Source: an uncultured Sphingomonas sp.
GTDB taxonomy: Bacteria; Pseudomonadota; Alphaproteobacteria; Sphingomonadales; Sphingomonadaceae
DNA length: 64,000 nucleotides
Direction: 5' to 3'
Assembly (NCBI RefSeq): GCF_937871615.1
Contig: NZ_CALMPA010000023.1
Location: 124,001 to 188,000 of the forward strand
The translations under genes were made by a program, and so were the position numbers. The notes beneath the pieces were generated by a model. That model was not told where the DNA came from. It saw nothing but the letters and a program-made list of their open reading frames with translations, and ran no database searches. Shown here piece by piece: positions 1 through 8,820 of this stretch (the stretch's first letter is position 1; the number at the start of each line of letters is the position of its first letter).

Positions 1-937
1 GATCGGCGCGGCCAACCCGGCCACCGGCGTTGATGCGCGGACCAAGCGCGAAGCCGAGATCGGTCGCGGTCGGCGCGCGCGTGAGCCGCGAAGCCTCCAT
101 CAACGCGGCAAGGCCGATGTTCCGCCGCGCGGCCATCACCTTCAGCCCCTGTGCGACAAAGGCGCGGTTGAGCCCGCGAAGCTGCGCCACATCGGCAACC
201 GTGCCGAGCGCGACGATATCGAGCAGTTCCATCAGCCGCGGCTCGGCGCGCGCCGCGAACCAGCCGCGCCCGCGCAATTCGCGCAGGAGCGCTGCACCAA
301 GCAGGAATGCCACGCCAACCGCCGCAAGATGGCCGTGCGCGCGCCCTTCCCCCTCATCCAGCCGGTTCGGATTGACCAGCGCATGGGCCACCGGCAGCGC
401 GCTGGCGCATTGGTGGTGATCGACGACGATCACGTCAACGGGCACCGCGCTCGCCGCCGCCAGCGCGTCGAACGCCTGCGCGCCGCAATCGACGGTGACG
501 ATCAGCGTCGCCCCCTCCCCCGCCAACCGCACCAGCGCCGGGCCGGACGGGCCATAGCCTTCCATCAGGCGATCGGGGATATAGGGGCGAGCCTCCAGCC
601 CAAGCTCGCGCAGCAGCAGGATCATCAACGCCGCCGATGTGGCGCCATCCACATCATAATCACCGAAGATGGCGACCTGCTCGCGCGCCTCGATCGCATC
701 CGCCAAACGCACAGCGGCGCGATCCATGTCGCGGAAGATCGACGGATCGGGCATGAAGCCCCGGATCGTGGGATTGCGATGCAGCTCAAGCGCGTCACGC
801 GGGCAGCCACGCGCGAGCAGCAATTGCGTAATGAGATCGTCGGGCACGAAATCCTCGCGCTGGTCCGCCGCGAGGGAGCGCCAGCGCCAGGGCTGGCCGA
901 GGATCGAGCGTTCAACGCCAAGAACAGGAGCCGTCAT
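1..937 (-). CDS. recJ: Single-stranded-DNA-specific exonuclease RecJ (C-terminal part outside window)
   Basis: RecJ degrades single-stranded DNA 5' to 3' in recombination and mismatch repair. The N-terminal 312 codons are present and the rest runs off the left edge. The DHH-phosphoesterase signatures are clear: a DYDVDGATSAA motif near residue 95, a VVDHHQC motif near residue 165, then LGTVADV and LGPRINAGGR towards the window edge. The ATG at 937 opens a protein beginning MTAPVLGVERS, a usual RecJ N-terminus. It is transcribed leftwards, away from the UrcA gene. The family assignment is secure; only the missing C-terminus is unseen. Confidence 0.95.
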   Translation of the reverse strand, partial: MTAPVLGVERSILGQPWRWRSLAADQREDFVPDDLITQLLLARGCPRDALELHRNPTIRGFMPDPSIFRDMDRAAVRLADAIEAREQVAIFGDYDVDGATSAALMILLLRELGLEARPYIPDRLMEGYGPSGPALVRLAGEGATLIVTVDCGAQAFDALAAASAVPVDVIVVDHHQCASALPVAHALVNPNRLDEGEGRAHGHLAAVGVAFLLGAALLRELRGRGWFAARAEPRLMELLDIVALGTVADVAQLRGLNRAFVAQGLKVMAARRNIGLAALMEASRLTRAPTATDLGFALGPRINAGGRVGRAD

Positions 938-1020
938 CGCTCCCTATTGGCACGTTTCACCGCCATTGCGACAGCCCGGGTGCGCGTGGACACGCACGCC
1001 CGGACCGTCTGGCGACGCGA

Positions 1021-1344
1021 TCAACGCACCGCCGCGCTGGCGAGCCGGGTCTGCCGGCTCGCGGCGACGAGTGCTTCGCGTTGGGCGGTGGCGACCGCCA
1101 GCGTCTCCGCACGGCAGCGGGTGACGTTGATCTCGCCCGCCAGATCGGCGCTGGAAGCCTCGCCGCAAACACGGATCACCGCACCGGCGATACGATGATC
1201 GAGCCGCCGCACGTCATGCGCGCGGGCAAGATCGAGATCGGCATGATGCACCGCGATCGAGGGCGATGGTTCGACGCTCTGGGCGAAAGCCGGCGCGCCG
1301 GTGAAAGCCGCGGCAAAGGCCGCGAGCGCAAGGATCGTTTTCAT
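1021..1344 (-). CDS. UrcA family protein
   Basis: This 107-residue secreted protein of unknown function has a signal peptide at residues 1-21, ending AFA before QSVEPS. The UrcA pattern follows: a stretch resembling 'V.H.DLDL' around residues 32-40, 'L..RI..AV..VCG' around residues 48-62, and a C-terminal region with one more cysteine (TRCRAETLAVA). Two conserved cysteines suggest a disulfide in the periplasm. UrcA proteins are widespread in sphingomonads and Caulobacterales, often as small stand-alone genes, as here. No operon partner is evident; recJ starts 84 bp downstream. Confidence 0.85.
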   Translation of the reverse strand: MKTILALAAFAAAFTGAPAFAQSVEPSPSIAVHHADLDLARAHDVRRLDHRIAGAVIRVCGEASSADLAGEINVTRCRAETLAVATAQREALVAASRQTRLASAAVR

Positions 1345-1471
1345 TGTGATGGTCTCCGGGGATGAAAATCGTTCGCGTCGGCGCCGGCGCTGCCCCCATA
1401 TAATCCCCCTGCCCCCCGGATGACGAACAACGATGTTGCCGACTCATTCTGCAAAAGTGCAGAATGGCGCG

Positions 1472-2353
1472 ATGCACGACTGGGGCGATATCCGGCATTT
1501 TCTGGCGGTGGCCGAAACCGGCAGCACGCTGGCCGCCGCGCGCACGCTACAGGTCAGCCAGACGACCGCCGCGCGCCGCATCGCCGCGCTGGAGGAGGCG
1601 CTGGGCCTGACCCTGTTCGAGCGGCGGCAAAGCGGCTATTCGCTCACTCCCGCCGGCGAAACCCTGCTCGCCCATGCGCGCGCGGCGGAAGATGCGATTC
1701 GCCGGGTGGCCGATGAGGCGGCGTTGCTGCGCCGGGCGGCGGAAGGCGTTGTTCGCCTCACCATGTCGCCGATCTTCGCCTTCACCTTCATGGCCCCGAT
1801 CGTCCGCGACCTGCGCACCGCCCACCCCGAGATACGCATCGAGATCGACACCAGCGAGGACGTGCGCGATCTGGCGGGCGGAGAGGCGGATGTGGCCCTG
1901 CGCGTCTGCCACAGCCCGACCGGCGCCGGCCTGATCTGTCGCCGGCTGACCGACGATCCGTGGACGGTCTATTGCAGCCGATCCTATGCCGAGCAGCACG
2001 GCGTTCCCCGGCATCTGCCCGAGCTGGCGCGCGCGCCGTTCATCGGCGGCGGCGAGCCGGGGGTATGGGCGCAATATCTCGAATGGCTCACCGAGCACGG
2101 GCTGGAAGGCCAGGTGGTGATGCACCACAATTCATCGACCGGGCTGCTCGCAGCGGTGCGCGCCGGGATGGGGCTGGCCGTGCTGCCGTGCCTTGCGGCG
2201 GATAACGACCCCGATCTGATCCGCTGCCTGCCGCCGCTTGAGGGCGTCTCCGTCAGCTTGTGGCTCGTCTATCATGAACGGCTCCGTGGCGAACCGCGCA
2301 TCCGCGCCGTGCTTGATTTTCTCGCGCCGCGTATCCCGCGGCACATTGGCTGA
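1472..2353 (+). CDS. LysR family transcriptional regulator
   Basis: This is a 293-residue LysR-type activator or repressor. The N-terminal winged helix-turn-helix covers residues 1-60, with the family pattern FLAVAETGSTLAAARTLQVSQ, then RRIAALEEALGLTLFERR. The rest is the periplasmic-binding-protein-like effector domain (about residues 85-290). The ATG at 1472 gives the normal N-terminus (MHDWGDIRHFL); an in-frame start at 1433 would add 13 residues lacking homology. The inducer cannot be deduced. The divergent neighbour is the UrcA gene, and the convergent one is the 2OG oxygenase, 30 bp away. Confidence 0.93.
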   Translation: MHDWGDIRHFLAVAETGSTLAAARTLQVSQTTAARRIAALEEALGLTLFERRQSGYSLTPAGETLLAHARAAEDAIRRVADEAALLRRAAEGVVRLTMSPIFAFTFMAPIVRDLRTAHPEIRIEIDTSEDVRDLAGGEADVALRVCHSPTGAGLICRRLTDDPWTVYCSRSYAEQHGVPRHLPELARAPFIGGGEPGVWAQYLEWLTEHGLEGQVVMHHNSSTGLLAAVRAGMGLAVLPCLAADNDPDLIRCLPPLEGVSVSLWLVYHERLRGEPRIRAVLDFLAPRIPRHIG

Positions 2354-2382
2354 TACGGGCGGCTGATACATGCCGGGTGCGA

Positions 2383-3066
2383 TCAGCCGGATTTCACCCA
2401 TGCGCCTTCGCGAAACCATTTGGTGACGATATATTTGACGCCCTCCGTCACCGCCGATCCTTCGTGCAGCGTCGCGTCGTTCGCCGCCCCATCGGCGTTC
2501 ATGTTGTTCCACGCCAGCAACAATCCGCGTTTCGGCGCCACCCGCAGCCCGGCTTGCGGAAACCAGGTCGCGCCGCCTTCCGCCACATCGTTCAGGTAGA
2601 TCATCGCCGTCCATGTGCGATGCCCGCCGGTCGCCTTCATGCGCGGCCAGTAACTTTCACCCTCGTTGAAATAATCGTGATGCGGGCGGAAATGCTGGCC
2701 GATCGCATAACGCTGGCCTTGCAGCGTTTCGCCATTTTCGGGCGCGATGCCCAGCAATGCCGCCACCCCCTCGTCAATCTCGCGTATCGCCGGAGACCAG
2801 CGATCGAGATCGCAGCTTTCGCTGGTCCGGTATTCGGAATTGCCGCTGCCGGATAACAGCGTCGAAGGACGACGATTGGCGTCGATCAGCGCGATCAGCG
2901 CGGCACATTGCTTTGCATCAAGATAATCACGGCAGCGATAGACGACGGCAAGATCACTCGGCAGCCGCTCCATTCGCGGGTTCGCATCGAGCCGCGCCTG
3001 CACCTGCTCGCCGATAAAGCGCCGCACCGGGGAAGGTTGCGCGGGAAGTCCGGGGTTCGTCTTCAT
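2383..3066 (-). CDS. 2-oxoglutarate/Fe(II) oxygenase, prolyl 4-hydroxylase-like
   Basis: This 227-residue protein carries the P4H-type double-stranded beta-helix. The iron ligands are visible as H-x-D in HHDYFNE (about residue 150), and the distal His lies in the TLHEGSAVTEG stretch followed by VKYIVTKWFREG, whose Lys is expected to bind 2-oxoglutarate. Bacterial members hydroxylate prolyl or other residues in proteins such as EF-Tu, but no substrate is indicated here. There is no signal peptide, so it should be cytoplasmic. It is a stand-alone gene, convergent with the LysR gene. The downstream stem-loop at 3104-3131 lies between it and the RcnB gene. Confidence 0.88.
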   Translation of the reverse strand: MKTNPGLPAQPSPVRRFIGEQVQARLDANPRMERLPSDLAVVYRCRDYLDAKQCAALIALIDANRRPSTLLSGSGNSEYRTSESCDLDRWSPAIREIDEGVAALLGIAPENGETLQGQRYAIGQHFRPHHDYFNEGESYWPRMKATGGHRTWTAMIYLNDVAEGGATWFPQAGLRVAPKRGLLLAWNNMNADGAANDATLHEGSAVTEGVKYIVTKWFREGAWVKSG

Positions 3067-3103
3067 CTCCCGCCCACTTTGCGCGGCCCGCCCCGAATGA
3101 CAA

Positions 3104-3131
3104 GCGGGCGCCGATCGAAAACGGCGCCCGC
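3104..3131 (-). terminator. Stem-loop downstream of the RcnB gene
   Basis: A perfect 9-bp inverted repeat (GCGGGCGCC ... GGCGCCCGC) with a 10-nt loop lies 12 bp past the stop of the RcnB gene on the minus strand. On that strand it is followed by TTGTCATTC, so the U-tract is weak. A factor-independent terminator or transcript 3'-end stabiliser is likely. Confidence 0.5.
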
Positions 3132-3142
3132 ATTGCCTTGGC

Positions 3143-4006
3143 TTACCAGAAGATGTCGTGGATCACGTCCACCACCTGGCCGGTATAGATGTCGACCAGC
3201 AGGGCATCGTCGTAATAACGCACCCAGCGATACGGGCCGTACACCTCGGGCAGGCGATAGCTCCACGGATCGTCGATCCAGTAATTCTGCGCGAACAAGA
3301 TGCTCGACAGCGTCATGCCGACTGAAAAGCGGCGATAGCCGTAGCTCCAGCCGTAGGGCGCGTAATAACGGGGCAGGCGGAACGCCTGACGGTTCCGATA
3401 GCGATAGTCGCTCCAGTCATAGCGCCTGTCGCGCCGCCAATCCCGGTTCCACCGGCCATTGTCACGCGCGTAGCGATCGCCGCGATCGTAGCGCCGATCG
3501 CTCCAGTCGCGGCGCGGATCGCGGTTATACTGGCCGCGATCCTGCCAGTTCGGCCCGCGATCGCCGTCCGGCCGCGCCTGTTGCCAGCCGCCGGGGCGCC
3601 CCGGTTCGCGCGCGCCACCGTGCGACGGGTCACGCCCGGCCCAGTTGCCGCCCTGCGACATATCGGGGCGCTGCCAGCCACCGGGCTGGCCGCCCGGCTG
3701 ACGCTGCGGGCGCTGGGCCTGATCGCGATCGCCACCGTTCCATTGCGGGCGCTGTGCCTCACCGCGACCACCACCGTTCCACGGCGGACGTTGCTGCATC
3801 TGGCCGCGATCGCCACCGCCCCATTGCGGGCGTTGCTGGGCTTGCGGCGCCTGCGCCTGCGGATTCGCGGCCGGGGCCTGATGCCGGGGTCGTTCGCCAC
3901 GATCGGCGCTGCCGCGATCGCCGCGCTGCCACCCCTCTTGCGCGAATGCCGACAGCGGCAGCAGCGAGGCCGCGGCCATCAGCGTTACCGAAATCAACTT
4001 CCTCAT
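3143..4006 (-). CDS. RcnB family protein with low-complexity QRPQWNGG repeats
   Basis: This is a 287-residue periplasmic protein. The signal peptide spans residues 1-22 (LPLSAFAQ). A long Gln/Gly/Arg/Asp-rich linker covers residues 25-190 and contains imperfect tandem units around QRPQWNGGDRDQ. The C-terminal RcnB domain covers about residues 195-287, with YRRFSVGMTLSSILFAQ and a terminal VDIYTGQVVDVIHDIFW. E. coli RcnB affects nickel/cobalt homeostasis, but in sphingomonads this is a broad envelope-protein family whose role is unproven. The linker is probably disordered and its repeat number may vary between strains. It is transcribed alone and ends at the 3104-3131 hairpin. Confidence 0.88.
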   Translation of the reverse strand: MRKLISVTLMAAASLLPLSAFAQEGWQRGDRGSADRGERPRHQAPAANPQAQAPQAQQRPQWGGGDRGQMQQRPPWNGGGRGEAQRPQWNGGDRDQAQRPQRQPGGQPGGWQRPDMSQGGNWAGRDPSHGGAREPGRPGGWQQARPDGDRGPNWQDRGQYNRDPRRDWSDRRYDRGDRYARDNGRWNRDWRRDRRYDWSDYRYRNRQAFRLPRYYAPYGWSYGYRRFSVGMTLSSILFAQNYWIDDPWSYRLPEVYGPYRWVRYYDDALLVDIYTGQVVDVIHDIFW

Positions 4007-4113
4007 TCCCGGTCACTCCGCCGCCGGCGCTCAAGCCGGCCCTGATGATATTGCCGCTTTGGCCGAATCGTGGCGAATGTGTGCTGAACCGGTCTGTAAG
4101 GCTATTGAAAGAA

Positions 4114-5124
4114 TCAGGGCCGTGCGGGGGGCGGCGGATCGCCCTCCCCGCGCTGATCGGCCAGATAGCCAAGCGATGCGCGCGCGCTGACCGGCCCGGC
4201 GATATCGGCCACCAGATACAGCGGGCGCCGCTTCGATTCGATATAGAGCCGCCCGAGATATTCGCCGATCATGCCCAGCACGAACATCTGCGCCGCGCTG
4301 AGCACCGTCACCACCAGCATGGTGGAGGTCCAGCCCTGCACCGGGCTGCCCTCGAAATAACCCCAGGCGATATAGACGAGCAGCAGCAACGACGCCCCCG
4401 CCAGCGCCACCGAGGCATGGCTGGCGAAGCGCAGCGGTGCGGTGGAAAAGCCGGTCACCGCATCGAACGCCAGCCGCAGCATCTTCGACAAGGGGTAGTT
4501 CGTCTCGCCCGCGTGGCGCTCGGCGCGATCGTATGGGAACGGCACCTGCCGGAACCCGATCCACGCCACCATCCCGCGAATGAACCGCGCCTGTTCCGGC
4601 AGCGACAGGAACGCATCGAGCGCGCGGCGCGTCATCAGGCGGAAATCGCCGGTGTCGAGCGGGATCGGCGTATCCGTCACGCGATCGAGCACGCGATAGA
4701 AGATCGAGGCGGTCGCCTTCTTGAACAGCGTTTCGCCCTCGCGGCGGCGGCGCACGGCATAGACCACATCGGCTTCCTCGCGCGCCATCGCCTCGCGCAT
4801 TTCGCCCAGCAATTCGGGCGGATCCTGCAAATCGGCGTCGAGGATCAGGATCTGCTCGCCACCGCACAGATCCAGCCCCGCCGTGAGCGCAAGTTGATGG
4901 CCGTGATTCCGCGAAAGGTTGATCGCAACGACGCGTGGATCAGCCGCCGCCAGTTGCCGCATGATCGCCCAGCTATTGTCGCGCGAGCCATCGTTCACGA
5001 GCACGATCTCATGATCGTCGCCCACCACCGCTTTTGCAGCGGCGGACACGCGTTCATGGAGCAACGGCAAGGTCGCCGCCTCGTTGTAGCAGGGGATCAC
5101 GACGGAAAGCTGGGGACGATGCAT
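4114..5124 (-). CDS. Family 2 glycosyltransferase, GtrB/DPM1-like (polyprenyl-phosphate sugar synthase)
   Basis: This 336-residue inner-membrane enzyme probably transfers a sugar from a nucleotide donor to polyprenyl phosphate. The N-terminal GT-A domain shows SVVIPCYNEAATL near residue 10, VNDGSRDNSW near residue 45, the metal-binding LDADLQDPPE near residue 97, and the family-typical DTGDFRLM. Two C-terminal membrane helices follow (about residues 237-260 and 273-295), as in GtrB and ArnC relatives. The ATG at 5124 is preferred because an upstream in-frame extension has no homology to the fold. It lies downstream of the DUF885 peptidase gene and is probably independent. Confidence 0.9.
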   Translation of the reverse strand: MHRPQLSVVIPCYNEAATLPLLHERVSAAAKAVVGDDHEIVLVNDGSRDNSWAIMRQLAAADPRVVAINLSRNHGHQLALTAGLDLCGGEQILILDADLQDPPELLGEMREAMAREEADVVYAVRRRREGETLFKKATASIFYRVLDRVTDTPIPLDTGDFRLMTRRALDAFLSLPEQARFIRGMVAWIGFRQVPFPYDRAERHAGETNYPLSKMLRLAFDAVTGFSTAPLRFASHASVALAGASLLLLVYIAWGYFEGSPVQGWTSTMLVVTVLSAAQMFVLGMIGEYLGRLYIESKRRPLYLVADIAGPVSARASLGYLADQRGEGDPPPPARP

Positions 5125-5225
5125 GGCGACGCCCTTATCGGCTAGCCGGGCGGAAATCACCAGATTGTTCGCGCGGGTTGCGGGAAGGAGCGCCAATAGC
5201 GCGACGCCCCTTCCCGCTTCGCAGA

Positions 5226-7028
5226 TCACGCGCTGGCGCGGGCGCGTTCCTCCACCATCCGTTCCAATATGGTCAGCGGCATGGCGCCGGCCTGCAGGAT
5301 ATCGTGGAAATTCCGCTCATCGAATTTCGCGCCCTGGATCGCCATGGCCTTCTCACGCGCGCGCACCCAGGCAGCATGGCCGACCTTGTAGCTGCACGCC
5401 TGTCCCGGCTGGGTGCAATAACGCTCGATCTCGCGCTGCGAACGCGGCTGCGCGAAGCCCACCGTCCGCACCATATAATCGGTCGCCTTTGCGCGGTCCC
5501 ATTTCCTGGTGTGGATGCCGGTGTCGATCACCAGCCGGGCGGCACGGAACAGATAGCTTTGCAGGAAACCCGCGCGGTCCAGCGGCGTGGCATAGCCATG
5601 CACCTCGTCCGCCAGACTTTCGGCATAAAGCGCCCAGCCTTCGGAATAAGCGTTGAAGAAGGCCAGCTTGCGCAGCAGCGGCGTCTTCGCCTGCTGCGCG
5701 ATGGTGAGTTGCAGGTGATGGCCCGGCACGCCTTCGTGATAGGTCAGGCTCGGCAGCGAATATTTCGGCCAGTCGCCAACGCTCTTGAGGTTGATCCAGT
5801 AGATCGCCGGACGCGATCCATCGAGCGCGGCGAGATAATAATAGCCGTTCGATGCGCCATCCTGAATCTCGATCGGCACGCGGCGAATCTCAAGCGGTGC
5901 GTTGGGCGGATTGTTGACGAGCCGGCCAAGCTTCGCCGTCATCGCGGCATTGCCCGCGTTCAGATCGCGGATCAGTTGCGCGCGCCCGGCATCGCTATCG
6001 GGATAAAGCTGATCGGGCCGCACGTTGAGCGCGTTGAGCCGATCCGCGACCGAGCCTTGCGTCAGCCCGTTCGCTTTCAGGATCGTATCCAGCTCGGCGG
6101 TGATCGACGCGACCTGCTCCAGCCCCATGTGATGAACTTCATCCGGGGTGAGATTGGTGGTGGTCGATTCGGCGAGCGCGGCGGCGTAGATTTCATCGCC
6201 CTTCGGCACCGCCCATAAGCCGTCGTCGGTGCGGCCCTTCGCGCGCAATTCCCTGATAAGCGCGATCTGCCGATCGAGCGCGGGATAAATCTGCTTCTCG
6301 ACGATCGCGCTGGCCTTCGCCTGCCAGTCCCCCGCGATATTCGCCTTTGCGGCGCGCGTGACGAGCGATTGCGTCAGGCCGTTTTGTGCCGCCGACGGAT
6401 CGCGCAGCTTCGCCATCTGCCCCAGCGTAAGATCGAGCGACCAACCCGGCGCGACATAGCCGCGCGCGGCCTCCTTCTTCTGCTGCACCGTCTCGTTATC
6501 GAGCGCGGTCGCCATCGCGGCGAGGCGATCGAGATAGGCGCCGCAATCCTCCGCATCGGTGATCGTGTGGGAGGCGTTCAGGAAATCGGGCGTCTCGAAA
6601 TAAACACCGCCCTGCTGGAAGATCAGATACGGGCGCTGCACTGAATTCAGCCCGAATTTGTCGATCGGGATCGCACGCGCGTTAAGCGAATAGAGCACCA
6701 CTTCGCGATCGAGCCGGGCGCCGGGCGAAAGCGATTCGGGCGCAACGGCGGTAACGTCGCGGATCGCCTGGTGGAGCGTCAGTTGCCCCTTGATGCGGCC
6801 AGCGGCGGAATTGTCCTCCAGCTTGTGCTTCAGTGCGGCATTCGCGCCCTTGTCCATGCCGAGCACGGTGGCGAGCGTGGGCTGCTCGCGGAGCGTATCC
6901 GCCATGATCCGATCGAATGTGGCGTTGAGCTTCGCATCGCCCGCGGGCGCCTGCGCACGCAAGGCGCCCGGCATCAGCGCAATCGCGGATGCTGCGGAAG
7001 ACGAGGTAAGGAATGTACGACGATCCAT
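5226..7028 (-). CDS. DUF885 family protein, putative zinc carboxypeptidase-like hydrolase
   Basis: This is a 600-residue secreted protein. The N-terminus, MDRRTFLTSSSAASA with a cut after LRAQA, looks like a Tat/Sec signal. The DUF885 core carries a histidine/glutamate motif, YHEGVPGHHLQ, near residue 425, followed by FNAYSEGWALYAESL, the metal-binding pattern of this M3/M32-like family. The length matches the usual 580-620 residues. The start has a clear Shine-Dalgarno (AAGGGG) before the ATG. It shares orientation with the S10 peptidase upstream, suggesting two envelope peptidases acting in peptide scavenging, but a strong hairpin at 7071-7110 separates them. Confidence 0.9.
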   Translation of the reverse strand: MDRRTFLTSSSAASAIALMPGALRAQAPAGDAKLNATFDRIMADTLREQPTLATVLGMDKGANAALKHKLEDNSAAGRIKGQLTLHQAIRDVTAVAPESLSPGARLDREVVLYSLNARAIPIDKFGLNSVQRPYLIFQQGGVYFETPDFLNASHTITDAEDCGAYLDRLAAMATALDNETVQQKKEAARGYVAPGWSLDLTLGQMAKLRDPSAAQNGLTQSLVTRAAKANIAGDWQAKASAIVEKQIYPALDRQIALIRELRAKGRTDDGLWAVPKGDEIYAAALAESTTTNLTPDEVHHMGLEQVASITAELDTILKANGLTQGSVADRLNALNVRPDQLYPDSDAGRAQLIRDLNAGNAAMTAKLGRLVNNPPNAPLEIRRVPIEIQDGASNGYYYLAALDGSRPAIYWINLKSVGDWPKYSLPSLTYHEGVPGHHLQLTIAQQAKTPLLRKLAFFNAYSEGWALYAESLADEVHGYATPLDRAGFLQSYLFRAARLVIDTGIHTRKWDRAKATDYMVRTVGFAQPRSQREIERYCTQPGQACSYKVGHAAWVRAREKAMAIQGAKFDERNFHDILQAGAMPLTILERMVEERARASA

Positions 7029-7070
7029 CTGTTGCCCCTTTTTTATCTGGGTGATGGATCATCGTAACGC

Positions 7071-7110
7071 GGCGCACAGGTGTGGCAACAACATAATACA
7101 CCTGTGCGCC
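7071..7110 (-). terminator. 13-bp stem-loop after the S10 peptidase gene
   Basis: A perfect 13-bp inverted repeat (GGCGCACAGGTGT / ACACCTGTGCGCC, loop 14 nt) begins 12 bp after the S10 peptidase stop codon on the minus strand and ahead of the DUF885 gene. It lacks a T-run. It is therefore a candidate terminator or mRNA-stability element and could also be an operator for the DUF885 gene. Confidence 0.45.
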
Positions 7111-7122
7111 ATCATCGGTCGA

Positions 7123-8721
7123 TCAGTTGGCGGCGCCCGAACCGGCGAGCGCGCTATCATACCATTTGACCAGATCGCGCCGCATCTCGCGCAGCGCCTC
7201 GGGGTTCAGATAGGTCATGTGCCCGGCGGGATAATAAGTGAACGACAGGTTCTTCGCCTGCGCCGGCTCCAGCATCATGTGCCCCAGATCATATTCGGTG
7301 CCGAAGAACGGCGTCGCCATATCGTACCAGCCGTTCATCGACAGCACCTTGAGATGCGGATTGTCGCGCATCGCAAAGGCGAGATCGACCGCGGTATTCG
7401 GGTTGTTCTGCTGCGCGGAAAAGCCGCCGCCCGGCGCCTTGTGCTTCCAGTTCCAGTCGAAGCCCGCCGCATCGCGCGCGGACAGGCGATATTGCATATC
7501 GGTCTTGTAGCCGAGCGTGTTGCTCAGATATTCGTGGAACGTGCCGATGAACGCGCCCGAAATGGCATCGGAGGAGGCATCGGAATCCGGGCGCTCACCC
7601 GCCGCATCCGCATCCACGCCGACATAGCGCGAATCGAACCGGCCAACCCGCTCGCGGCGATCGCGCAGCAATTCCTTCTGAAAGCGCGGCAGATCAATGC
7701 GCAGATTGGCACGCTTGATAAACTCCGGCGACAGGCCGATGAGCTGGCTCATCTGGTTCGCCACCTGATCGCGCTCCGCATCGGAGATCGACTGCCCCTT
7801 GGCGAGCGCGCTCGCATAGGGGCCGACCGCGAAGGCGCGCGCCTGCTCAACGATCGTCGACACGTCCGCCGGGCGATTCTGGATGCGGTTGTGATACCAA
7901 GCGGTCGCCGCATAGCTCGGCAGATAATTGAGATAGACCTGATCCAGCCCCGGCTGGCGATAGCCGTAGTTCATGATCGACGACAGCAGCACCACGCCGT
8001 TCAGCGCCATCCCGCGATCCTGAAGCTGATAGGCAAGCGCCCCCGAACGCGTGGTGCCATAGCTTTCGCCCAGGATGAATTTCGGGCTGTTCCAGCGGCC
8101 GTTCTTGCTCACATAGCGGATGATCGCGCGGGCAAACGCGTCCACATCCTCATCCACGCCGTAGAAATGGCTCGGCTTGGTTTCGCCCAGTGCGCGCGAA
8201 TAGCCGGCGCCCATCGCATCGAGGAACACCAGATCGGTCTTGTCGAGCAAAGTATCCGGATTCGGGCCGAAATCGAACGGCGCCGGGCGCATGAACACCG
8301 GATCGCCAGTGCGCAGCCGCACCGGGGCGAACGATCCCATATGCAGCCAGAAGCTCGGGCTGCCGGGGCCGCCGTTGTACAGGAAGGTGATCGGCCGCTT
8401 GGTGCCGGGCTTGGTGCCATCCAGCGTATAGGCCGTGTAGAACATCGAGCCGGTCGGCTTGCCTTCGGTATCGCGGATCGTCAGCGTGCCGGCGGTGGCG
8501 GTGTAGGCGAGCGTCCGCCCCGCGACCGCGACACTCCCCTTCGAACGCTCCTCACGCTCCTGCACCGGCGCATTGGCGTAAGCGGATTCCACCTCCTGCT
8601 TCGCCAGTTCGGCGTGAGAGAGCGGCGCCCCCTTCCCGGCTTTGTCCACAGGCTTGATATCCTGCGCGACTACCGCGACCGAGGATGTGGCAAGAAGAAT
8701 TGCGATGGCACGTACCAGCAA
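7123..8721 (-). CDS. Secreted serine carboxypeptidase, S10 family
   Basis: This is a 532-residue exported alpha/beta-hydrolase-fold peptidase. After a signal peptide (LLVRAIAILLATSSVAVVAQ) come the S10 landmarks: the oxyanion region FLYNGGPGSPSFWLHMG near residue 105, the nucleophile in ILGESYGTTR near residue 220, a catalytic Asp in the NGWYDMATPF region, and a His in PAGHMTYL near the C-terminus. I chose the TTG at 8721 because an AAGGGGGG Shine-Dalgarno lies 7 nt upstream and translation then opens directly on the signal peptide. An upstream in-frame TTG at 8784 would add 21 charged residues. It probably degrades peptides in the periplasm alongside the DUF885 protein. Confidence 0.92.
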   Translation of the reverse strand: MLVRAIAILLATSSVAVVAQDIKPVDKAGKGAPLSHAELAKQEVESAYANAPVQEREERSKGSVAVAGRTLAYTATAGTLTIRDTEGKPTGSMFYTAYTLDGTKPGTKRPITFLYNGGPGSPSFWLHMGSFAPVRLRTGDPVFMRPAPFDFGPNPDTLLDKTDLVFLDAMGAGYSRALGETKPSHFYGVDEDVDAFARAIIRYVSKNGRWNSPKFILGESYGTTRSGALAYQLQDRGMALNGVVLLSSIMNYGYRQPGLDQVYLNYLPSYAATAWYHNRIQNRPADVSTIVEQARAFAVGPYASALAKGQSISDAERDQVANQMSQLIGLSPEFIKRANLRIDLPRFQKELLRDRRERVGRFDSRYVGVDADAAGERPDSDASSDAISGAFIGTFHEYLSNTLGYKTDMQYRLSARDAAGFDWNWKHKAPGGGFSAQQNNPNTAVDLAFAMRDNPHLKVLSMNGWYDMATPFFGTEYDLGHMMLEPAQAKNLSFTYYPAGHMTYLNPEALREMRRDLVKWYDSALAGSGAAN

Positions 8722-8820
8722 GGCAGAGCCCCCCTTTTTGATTGGTGATGGGGGTTTATTCGCCCAGCGCCCGCGCGATCGCAAGATGTTGATAGCGTTG
8801 GAGCAAGCGATCGCGCCGGC

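Noticed and set aside
329-1198. Long plus-strand open frames across recJ and the UrcA gene
   Set aside because: They are arginine/histidine/alanine-rich antisense frames, typical of high-GC DNA, opposite clear recJ and UrcA coding sequence.
2908-5145. 745-codon plus-strand open frame
   Set aside because: It lies antisense to three recognisable genes (2OG oxygenase, RcnB, family 2 glycosyltransferase) and has shadow-type composition.
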